64,000 bases of DNA from Draconibacterium sediminis (GTDB taxonomy: Bacteria > Bacteroidota > Bacteroidia > Bacteroidales > Prolixibacteraceae). Numbering within the stretch: position 1 is the stretch's first letter; each line of letters begins with the position of its first letter. The position numbers and the translations under genes were made by a program. The notes below the pieces were generated by a model. That model saw only the letters and a list, made by a program, of their open reading frames with translations, had not been told where the DNA came from and did no database searches. The DNA lies in contig NZ_JRHC01000001.1 in the NCBI RefSeq assembly GCF_000949475.1, positions 2,232,001 through 2,296,000 on the forward strand. The letters run 5' to 3'. Shown here in pieces: positions 17,820 through 24,774 of the stretch.

Positions 17820-19541
17820 ATGAAGAATAAAACAATAAAAATATTGGCAATCGTAACAGCAGGATTTTTGATTTCCTGTTCAGATTCCTTTCTAGAGATG
17901 ACTCCAAAGAGTATCATCAGTAACGACCAGCTTTTAACCCCCGAGAATGCAGAAGGAATGGTTATGGCAGCTTATGCCGAGCTTGGCAATGACCATTATA
18001 CAGCGCCCAATTCACTTTGGCCTTATGCCGACAATACCAGTGGAGATTCTTATAAAGGTGGAGGAGGAACCGGTGATATCTGGGAATTTAATTTTATGGA
18101 ACTTTTTGCTTTCAACACTACAGATAATCCTCTTGTTGACCAGAAATGGTACAGGTTGTATGTGGGTGTTGGGCGTGCAAACGAGGCGCTTAAAGTTATC
18201 AACCAGCTTTCGGTAGAAGATTACCCGGAGAAAACAGAACGTGAGGCAGAAATGCGTTTTCTCAGGGCGCATCATTATTTCATTCTGAAAACTATGTTTA
18301 AATACATTCCGTGGATTGATGAAACCGTGGTTGGCGAAGCTTATGGCGAAGTATCGAATCGTGAATTTTCGGATCAGGAACTGTGGGATAAAATTGCTGC
18401 CGAATTTGCGTTTGCGGCCAGTAATCTTCCTGAAACACAAAGCGATAAGGGTAGGCCAAATACCTATGCTGCCAAAGCATATTTGGCAAAAACAAAACTT
18501 TACCAGGCATACGAACAGGGTGATGACAACTCGGTTACGGGGATCAATTCATCAAAATTGCAGGAGGTTGTTAGCCTTGTTGATGAAGTTTCGGCTCAAT
18601 ACTCGTTGTTTACCGATTTTGGCTATAACTTTCTTTGGAGCCACGACGATGGTAGTACCGAATCTGTTTTTTCTATTCAACGATCGGTTGACGACGGTAC
18701 GCCAAAGGGGCGCCTGGATTGGGGAAACATGCTGAATTATCCAATGAATCCTGAGTACGGCTGTTGTTGGTTTCATATACCGACCCAGAACCTTGTAAAT
18801 TCATTTAAAACCGATGAAAAAGGATTGCCTCAGTTCGATACTTTTAACGACTCGGATGTACTTGAAGGCGCTGATTTTTACAACAATTCTTTTGATGTGC
18901 GATTAGATCATACCGTTGCTATTCCTGGGCATCCCTGGAAATACGACCCCAATTTTATCTATCAGAAGGATTGGGCCCGGGCAACCCAAATTTACGGACA
19001 TTTCTCTTCTCTTAAAGAAAATCAGTCACCTAACTGTGCTTGCTTTCAAAAAGTGCCACCTTTTATGGCAAGCTCGAAAAACACCGACATTATCCGTTTT
19101 GCCGATGTATTATTATGGAAAGCTGAAGCATTAATTGAATTGGGACGCCAGGATGAAGCACTGCCAATTATCAATGAGATTCGGCAACGTGCAATCAATA
19201 GTACAGGCATGTTGAAAATGAACGATGGCACCCCAAGTTCAAACTACAGAATGGATATCTATAAACCAGGAGAAAATTGTGACTGGACTCAGGAATTTGC
19301 GCGTCAGGCCTTGCGTTGGGAAAGAAGGCTTGAATTGGCCATGGAAGGAATTCGTTTCTATGATTTGGTACGTTGGGGAATAGCCGGAGATTATATCAAT
19401 AGCTATTTTGCTGAAGAAAAAACCAAAAGGGAATACTTGAAAGATGGTCAGTTTACGGAAGGGAAGCATGAGTATTTTGCTATTCCTCAAAATCAAATTG
19501 ATTTTAGTAAAGGATTATATCAACAAAACCACGGTTGGTAA
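17820..19541 (+). CDS. SusD-family outer membrane lipoprotein (half B)
   Basis: 573 residues. Lipoprotein signal LAIVTAGFLISC with the cysteine near residue 20. Family blocks: GDSYKGGGGTGDIWEF, WYRLYVGVGRANEALKVI, REAEMRFLRAHHYFILKTMF, YAAKAYLAKTKLYQAY, IIRFADVLLWKAEALIELG and ARQALRWERRLELAMEGIRFYDL. It is the glycan-binding lid of the SusC ending 11 bases upstream. Its order of blocks is collinear with the SusD at 451-2139, suggesting that the two halves arose by duplication or by acquisition of related loci. The same operon continues into the DUF4960-type lipoprotein 27 bases later. Confidence 0.95.
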   Translation: MKNKTIKILAIVTAGFLISCSDSFLEMTPKSIISNDQLLTPENAEGMVMAAYAELGNDHYTAPNSLWPYADNTSGDSYKGGGGTGDIWEFNFMELFAFNTTDNPLVDQKWYRLYVGVGRANEALKVINQLSVEDYPEKTEREAEMRFLRAHHYFILKTMFKYIPWIDETVVGEAYGEVSNREFSDQELWDKIAAEFAFAASNLPETQSDKGRPNTYAAKAYLAKTKLYQAYEQGDDNSVTGINSSKLQEVVSLVDEVSAQYSLFTDFGYNFLWSHDDGSTESVFSIQRSVDDGTPKGRLDWGNMLNYPMNPEYGCCWFHIPTQNLVNSFKTDEKGLPQFDTFNDSDVLEGADFYNNSFDVRLDHTVAIPGHPWKYDPNFIYQKDWARATQIYGHFSSLKENQSPNCACFQKVPPFMASSKNTDIIRFADVLLWKAEALIELGRQDEALPIINEIRQRAINSTGMLKMNDGTPSSNYRMDIYKPGENCDWTQEFARQALRWERRLELAMEGIRFYDLVRWGIAGDYINSYFAEEKTKREYLKDGQFTEGKHEYFAIPQNQIDFSKGLYQQNHGW

Positions 19542-19568
19542 CAGGTCTAACATTTAAAGGAAAATAAA

Positions 19569-20744
19569 ATGAAAAAATATTTAATATATCTAATACTAAT
19601 CACCATTTCAGCCGGATTATTTTCTGCCTGTGAAGAGGAATACAACAGCCCGCTAAATCTGGATGCTGATGTAAAAATAAAGAGTTTTTCAGTTGATGGG
19701 ACTGAAGGCGAAATCGATGAAGCAAACAAAACCGTTACGGTAACCATCGAAAGCGGGAGCAATATTGATCTTAGCAATATAAGCCCGGAGATTGTACTTC
19801 CAGCAGGAGCTGTCATTACTCCTGCTATTACATCAAGCATGGATTTCACCAATCCTGTTGAGTTTACGATTGTAAACGGCGATATTTACTGCCAATACAC
19901 CGTTACTGTTTCCGAGAAATTCTACTTTGCCTTTTTGGGCGAGCCTGCCAATGTATCTGCTATGACGATTTTAGATGACCAAAAAGCTGCAGAATGGTTT
20001 TTAAAGAAATATCCTTCTGCTGAATATGTAAGTTTTAGTCAGGTTGCCGATGGCACAGTAGATTTGAGCAAATACAATGCCGTTTGGTATCATTCAGACC
20101 AGGGTACACGCCCTTGCTGGCCTGATGCTCAAATGTTATACGGAGTTGCCGATAATTCTGCAATAGTATCCAAGCTGAAAACGTATTATGAAAATGGAGG
20201 TAACATCCTGTTAACCAATTTTGCCGGTTCGCTGGTTGATGAACTGGGAATTGTTAGCGAAGCAAAATTTGCTCCAAACAATGCTTTTGGCGATATCGAG
20301 GCAAATCCTGATTCTTATAACTGGGGCGATTGGGATTTGAGGTGGTACGGTAATCCAGAAAACCCCATAGCTCAGGGATTAAACTATAAAAGTGATGACC
20401 CAACAAAATTTATAATGTTGCCTAACGGAGTTGCACGCCGTAACCGTACCAACCAGTATAACGTGGATGACTGGACGGATTACGCAGTTGGTGGCTCAAC
20501 CATTGAGGAACGGGTTGCATACTTCGAAACCGTTAACAACTGTGAAGTATTGGTGTCCAACTGGAACGGCATGGAGATTAACCTGGTTTTATGGGATAAA
20601 CATGATGGTAAAGGTGCCGCTATCTTTATTGGTTCAGGAACTTATGACTGGTATGCTGAGAATGATGTTGAAAACACAGCGGGTAACCGCGAGAAACTGA
20701 CATCGAATAGCATTGCATATCTATTGGCAAAATCGAAAGAATAA
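19569..20744 (+). CDS. Surface lipoprotein with one Ig-like repeat and a DUF4960-type domain (half B)
   Basis: 391 residues, third paralogue of this type in the locus. The lipoprotein signal ends AGLFSAC. Residues about 32-115 are one Ig-like repeat (IDEANKTVTVTIESGSNID, ITPAITSSMDFTNPVEFTIV, YCQYTVTV). The remaining domain begins FAFLGEPANVSAMTILDDQK and holds YENGGNILLTNFAGSLVDELG, aligning with the two lipoproteins at 2197 and 4041. It sits where SusE-like surface binding proteins usually sit, just after SusD, and is followed by a terminator-like hairpin. Fructan binding is inferred from locus context only. Confidence 0.78.
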   Translation: MKKYLIYLILITISAGLFSACEEEYNSPLNLDADVKIKSFSVDGTEGEIDEANKTVTVTIESGSNIDLSNISPEIVLPAGAVITPAITSSMDFTNPVEFTIVNGDIYCQYTVTVSEKFYFAFLGEPANVSAMTILDDQKAAEWFLKKYPSAEYVSFSQVADGTVDLSKYNAVWYHSDQGTRPCWPDAQMLYGVADNSAIVSKLKTYYENGGNILLTNFAGSLVDELGIVSEAKFAPNNAFGDIEANPDSYNWGDWDLRWYGNPENPIAQGLNYKSDDPTKFIMLPNGVARRNRTNQYNVDDWTDYAVGGSTIEERVAYFETVNNCEVLVSNWNGMEINLVLWDKHDGKGAAIFIGSGTYDWYAENDVENTAGNREKLTSNSIAYLLAKSKE

Positions 20745-20754
20745 TTCATAAAAG

Positions 20755-20783
20755 GAAGGAAGCCTGAAATGGCTTCCTTCTTA
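20755..20783 (+). terminator. Terminator-like hairpin inside half B
   Basis: GAAGGAAGCC (20755-20764) and GGCTTCCTTC (20771-20780) form a perfect 10-bp stem with a 6-base loop; only TT follows before mixed sequence. With such a short T-run it may be a partial terminator or an mRNA-stabilising end between the SusCD part and the GH32 part. Confidence 0.65.
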
Positions 20784-20821
20784 TAACAGCTTTGGGAGAT
20801 TAAATAATTAAACAAATTATT

Positions 20822-23083
20822 ATGAAGAATATATTTGTGACCCTATTAATTGGTGTGTTGTTCAGCTTTTCGCTTATTGTTAAAGCTCAGGACTATAGTG
20901 AGCAGTACCGGCCACAATTCCATTTTTCTCCCAAAAGTGGCTGGATTGGTGACCCCGACGGAACCATAAAATTCGACAGTCTGTATCATCTTTTTTGGTG
21001 GGGCCACGCCGTTTCCGAAGATTTGGTGTACTGGAAAGAATATCCCTGGCCCATGCAGGGAGGAAACTCGTCTTTCGATTACTACACTGGTTCGGTAGTT
21101 GTAGATACTGCAAACACTGCCGGGTTTGGAACCGGAGATGACACGGTTGCCGTGGCGATTTATACCATGCACAATAGAACAACAAATATTGAAACGCAGG
21201 GAATCTCATCGAGTACTTCGCCCGATTTTAAATACTTCAATTATTACAACGATAACCCGGTAATTCCTTCCACTTCAACCGATTTCAGGGACCCCTCTGT
21301 ATTTTGGGATACGCAACTCGACCGTTGGGCAATGGCTATTACACGTCCGGGTGAACATCGTATTGAAATTTATAGCTCTCCTGATTTGAAAAACTGGACT
21401 AAACAATCGTCTTTCGGGCCACTTGGTGCACGAACAGGCGCCTGGGAAGTCCCCGACCTTTTTCAACTCCCATTAGATGGTAATCCTGAAAATAAGAAGT
21501 GGGTTATGATTTGTGGGATGGGTCCTAATCGTGGGCAATACTGGGTAGGCGATTTTGATGGAAGTACTTTCACTCCTGACGGTACAACCCTGGCTTATTT
21601 GAAAAATGGCACCGGTATCAACGGTGAACTATTTACTGATTTTGAAGCTTCTGATTACGGAACATGGACTACAGAAGGAACTGCTTTTGGCACGGGCCCG
21701 GCAAATGGATCCCTGTCCGGCCAAATGGATGTATCAGGTTATTTGGGCGACTACCTGGTGAATTCTTTTAATGGTGGCGATGCCGCAACCGGGAAACTGA
21801 CATCTCCGGAGTTTATGGTTTCCAAGAATTTTATCAACTTTTTAATAGCTGGCGGAAACCACAATAATTTAACCTGTATTAACCTGCTTGTAAACGGAGA
21901 AGTTGTAAGAACGGCTACCGGCGACAATTCGGAACAGCTAAAATGGTTTGGCTGGGATGTAAGTGAATACATCGGACAAACTGCTGTATTACAAATTATC
22001 GACAATTTCTCAGGTAGTTGGGGACACATTAATATCGACCACATTATGTTCTCGGATATTCTTACCGACCATAGATACGAACATGCCTACTGGATTGATT
22101 ACGGCCCCGATTTTTATGCTGTAAGAACTTACCGGAATTACGATGCAGATGACGACCGTACCATTTGGCTTGGTTGGATGAATAACTGGGATTATGCCAA
22201 TAGCATTCCGACCTCTTGGGGAGGAAGTACAGCTGAGTCGCTGCCCCGCGAAATACAGCTGGTTAGCACTCTTCAAGGTTATAAAATCACTCAAAAGCCA
22301 ATTGAGGAATTGAAGAAGTTAAGAAAGGAAGAAGTAGTACTAACGAACAAAACAGTAGAAGGAACAACTGTATTAACAGAGTTTAAACCTCTGAAAAACA
22401 CTTATGAGTTTGAAGCAGTTTACGAAGTAAACCCGGGAAGCGATCAGAAAGTCGGCTTTAATCTTTGTGTTTCGGATGCCAATAAAATGGTATTGGGTTA
22501 CGACGCTAAAACCTCGAATGTTTTTATCGACCGTACACAAAGCGGATATGTAAGCTTTAACAGCAAATTTCCGCGGGTTATAAATGCTCCTGTGCAGTTA
22601 AAAGAAAACAAAATCAGTTTTCATGTTTTTGTTGACCAACTGTCGCTTGAAGTTTTTGTGAATGATGGAGATGTTGTATTAACTTCATTGATGTTTCCTA
22701 ATCCTTATTTTCAAAAAGGCATCGAATTATTCTCGATAAATGAATCATCAGTACTTCAATCATTTAATGGTTGGGAGCTCAACTCAATTTGGGAAGAGGA
22801 GCTGGGCACTGGAATACTGGACAGAAGAGAAAACATAAAATCGATTGATGTATATCCTAACCCGGCCAACCAAAAAATACACTTTACGCTGAATGCTGGA
22901 ACCAGTAGAACCGCCACAGCAAAAGTTATAAACCTACTGGGACAAACCCTGAAAGAAAAAATAATATTTCCCGGTATTTCCTCGTCCGAAATCGATATAA
23001 GCGATTTAAAAACGGGACACTACATTCTTTATGTTTTGAATGACAACCAAATATCAACTCAACAATTTATAAAAGTAAATTAA
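20822..23083 (+). CDS. Secreted GH32 with an inserted module and a type IX secretion C-terminal domain
   Basis: 753 residues. A plain signal peptide (SFSLIVKAQ) without a lipobox. The GH32 propeller has WIGDPDG (nucleophile Asp44), FRDP (Asp157) and WEVPDLF (Glu209). The stretch between YHLF and WGHAVS is about 13 residues shorter than in the sibling GH32s, so the usual glutamine of that loop is missing. Residues about 268-411 are an inserted beta-rich module (DFEASDYGTWTTEGTAFG, SPEFMVSKNFINFLIAGG, GSWGHINIDHIMFSD) of a kind I recall in other secreted levanases. Residues about 674-753 form a type-A T9SS sorting domain (VYPNPANQ, ISDLKTGHYIL). It is likely an extracellular fructan-cleaving enzyme; endo-levanase action is a guess. 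Confidence 0.88.
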   Translation: MKNIFVTLLIGVLFSFSLIVKAQDYSEQYRPQFHFSPKSGWIGDPDGTIKFDSLYHLFWWGHAVSEDLVYWKEYPWPMQGGNSSFDYYTGSVVVDTANTAGFGTGDDTVAVAIYTMHNRTTNIETQGISSSTSPDFKYFNYYNDNPVIPSTSTDFRDPSVFWDTQLDRWAMAITRPGEHRIEIYSSPDLKNWTKQSSFGPLGARTGAWEVPDLFQLPLDGNPENKKWVMICGMGPNRGQYWVGDFDGSTFTPDGTTLAYLKNGTGINGELFTDFEASDYGTWTTEGTAFGTGPANGSLSGQMDVSGYLGDYLVNSFNGGDAATGKLTSPEFMVSKNFINFLIAGGNHNNLTCINLLVNGEVVRTATGDNSEQLKWFGWDVSEYIGQTAVLQIIDNFSGSWGHINIDHIMFSDILTDHRYEHAYWIDYGPDFYAVRTYRNYDADDDRTIWLGWMNNWDYANSIPTSWGGSTAESLPREIQLVSTLQGYKITQKPIEELKKLRKEEVVLTNKTVEGTTVLTEFKPLKNTYEFEAVYEVNPGSDQKVGFNLCVSDANKMVLGYDAKTSNVFIDRTQSGYVSFNSKFPRVINAPVQLKENKISFHVFVDQLSLEVFVNDGDVVLTSLMFPNPYFQKGIELFSINESSVLQSFNGWELNSIWEEELGTGILDRRENIKSIDVYPNPANQKIHFTLNAGTSRTATAKVINLLGQTLKEKIIFPGISSSEIDISDLKTGHYILYVLNDNQISTQQFIKVN

Positions 23084-23085
23084 TA

Positions 23086-24642
23086 ATGATGAAGACATTT
23101 TATAAGCTTCTGGTGGTAGTTTTTATCTTAAGTGCCTGCGAGCCGTCGGCAAACAACCAACAAGAAAAATACAATGAACAATACCGTTCCAAGGTTCATT
23201 TCTCGCCTGAAACAGGGTGGGCTAATGACCCGAATGGGATGGTGTATTACGATGGTGAATACCACCTGTTTTTTCAGCATAACCCGGATACTACAATCTG
23301 GGGGCCAATGCACTGGGGGCATGCGGTAAGCAAAGACCTCATTCACTGGGAACAGCTCCCAATAGCATTGTACCCCGACAGTTTAGGTTGGATATTCTCG
23401 GGAAGTGCTGTAATTGACTGGGAAAATACATCGGATTTGGGAGAAAACGGCGTTCCGCCAATGGTGGCTATTTTTACCTATCACAATCGGGAGTTGGAAA
23501 ATACCGGAACTGATAAATTTCAGTCTCAGGGAATTGCATATAGCCTTGACAAAGGGCGTAGCTGGACGAAATATGAAAATAACCCGGTTTTGCCTAATCC
23601 CGGAATCCGTGATTTTCGCGATCCAAAAGTGAGTTGGCACCCGGAAAGTGAAAAATGGATAATGACCCTTGCAGTGCTTGACCATATTAATTTCTATTCT
23701 TCGCCCAATTTGATCGACTGGACCCTGGAAAGCGAATTCGGAGAAGGAATTGGAGCACATGGCGGCGTTTGGGAATGCCCTGATTTGTTTCCTTTGCAAG
23801 TGGAAGGAACAGACGAAATTAAGTGGGTATTACTGGTAAGTATCAATCCGGGAGGGCCAAATGGAGGTTCGGCTACACAATATTTTGTAGGCGAATTTGA
23901 CGGGCATGTATTTGAACCACACGGAGAAAGGACTAAATGGTTGGACTATGGTAAGGATAATTATGCAGGTGTAACATGGTCGGATATTCCGGATGAAGAT
24001 GGAAGAAGAATTTTGATTGGTTGGATGAATAACTGGCAATATGCAAATCAAGTCCCAACGTCAACATGGAGGGGGGCATTTACTCTTCCAAGAACGCTGA
24101 AATTGACCGAAATCTATAACGATTATTTACTGGTTTCGTCGCCGGTAAAAGAATTTGAAAAACTAAAATCAGGTTCAAAAAAAATCTTAGGCTCCATAAT
24201 TTCAGGAATGCAGGAGATTAATATGAAACCACAGTTCCCGATGGAAATAAACTTGAACTTTAATACTGAAAACAATACAGCAATGAATTTTGGTGAGCGT
24301 TTCGGGATTATTTTATCAAATGAAAAAAAAGAATCGCTAAAAATTGGTTACGACAACCTAAATAAACTTTTTTTTATTGATCGGAGTAATGGAGGATGGG
24401 ATAGTCCGAATCAGGAGTTTGCCGGCAATCATTTTGCACCGTATATAGTCAATTCCTCTTCACTTAGTTTCAAAATTATAATAGATAATTCTTCGGTTGA
24501 ATTATTTGCAGTTGACGGCTTGGTGGTGATGACCGAACAATTTTTCTCTACCAAAGAATTTACATCAATAAGCCTGTTCTCGGAAAAAGGAGAGGTAGAA
24601 TTACTCGATGGTGAAATTAGTAAATTAGCAGAAATATGGTAA
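23086..24642 (+). CDS. GH32 fructan exo-hydrolase lipoprotein (half B)
   Basis: 518 residues. Lipoprotein signal VVVFILSAC with cysteine near residue 19. Catalytic blocks are intact: WANDPNG with nucleophile Asp48, FRDP with Asp179 and WECPDLF with acid/base Glu230. YHLFFQHNPDTTIWGPMHWG retains the normal active-site loop. It is a close paralogue of the GH32 at 7493-9061 (shared SINPGGPNGGSATQYFVG block). It starts 2 bases after the T9SS GH32 stop, so the two are translated from one message; adjacent ATGs at 23086 and 23089 leave a 1-residue uncertainty. It probably releases fructose from oligosaccharides imported by SusCD. A terminator follows. Confidence 0.94.
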   Translation: MMKTFYKLLVVVFILSACEPSANNQQEKYNEQYRSKVHFSPETGWANDPNGMVYYDGEYHLFFQHNPDTTIWGPMHWGHAVSKDLIHWEQLPIALYPDSLGWIFSGSAVIDWENTSDLGENGVPPMVAIFTYHNRELENTGTDKFQSQGIAYSLDKGRSWTKYENNPVLPNPGIRDFRDPKVSWHPESEKWIMTLAVLDHINFYSSPNLIDWTLESEFGEGIGAHGGVWECPDLFPLQVEGTDEIKWVLLVSINPGGPNGGSATQYFVGEFDGHVFEPHGERTKWLDYGKDNYAGVTWSDIPDEDGRRILIGWMNNWQYANQVPTSTWRGAFTLPRTLKLTEIYNDYLLVSSPVKEFEKLKSGSKKILGSIISGMQEINMKPQFPMEINLNFNTENNTAMNFGERFGIILSNEKKESLKIGYDNLNKLFFIDRSNGGWDSPNQEFAGNHFAPYIVNSSSLSFKIIIDNSSVELFAVDGLVVMTEQFFSTKEFTSISLFSEKGEVELLDGEISKLAEIW

Positions 24643-24692
24643 AATGGATGGGGATCCGATTTACGTGGTTTAGTTTAATTAATATCAAAAAG

Positions 24693-24719
24693 GCCTGATG
24701 GTTTCCATCGGGCTTTTTG
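24693..24719 (+). terminator. Intrinsic terminator after the half-B GH32 genes
   Basis: GCCTGATGG (24693-24701) pairs with CCATCGGGC (24705-24713) with one G-T pair and a 3-base loop, followed by TTTTT. It separates the GH32 transcript from the second regulator. Confidence 0.88.
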
Positions 24720-24744
24720 TCTATTTTTTCTTGGTCTAATTTTG
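24716..24744 (+). promoter_or_regulatory. Promoter of HTCS 2
   Basis: TTTG at 24716-24719 and TAATTTTG at 24737-24744 match the -33 and -7 elements of Bacteroidota promoters with a 17-bp gap, slightly shorter than the usual 19-21. The -33 element lies in the T-run of the terminator. The predicted leader to the ATG at 24775 is about 25 bases. Confidence 0.5.
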
Positions 24745-24774
24745 TTAATTTTAAATGTTATTAGCTTGAGAATT

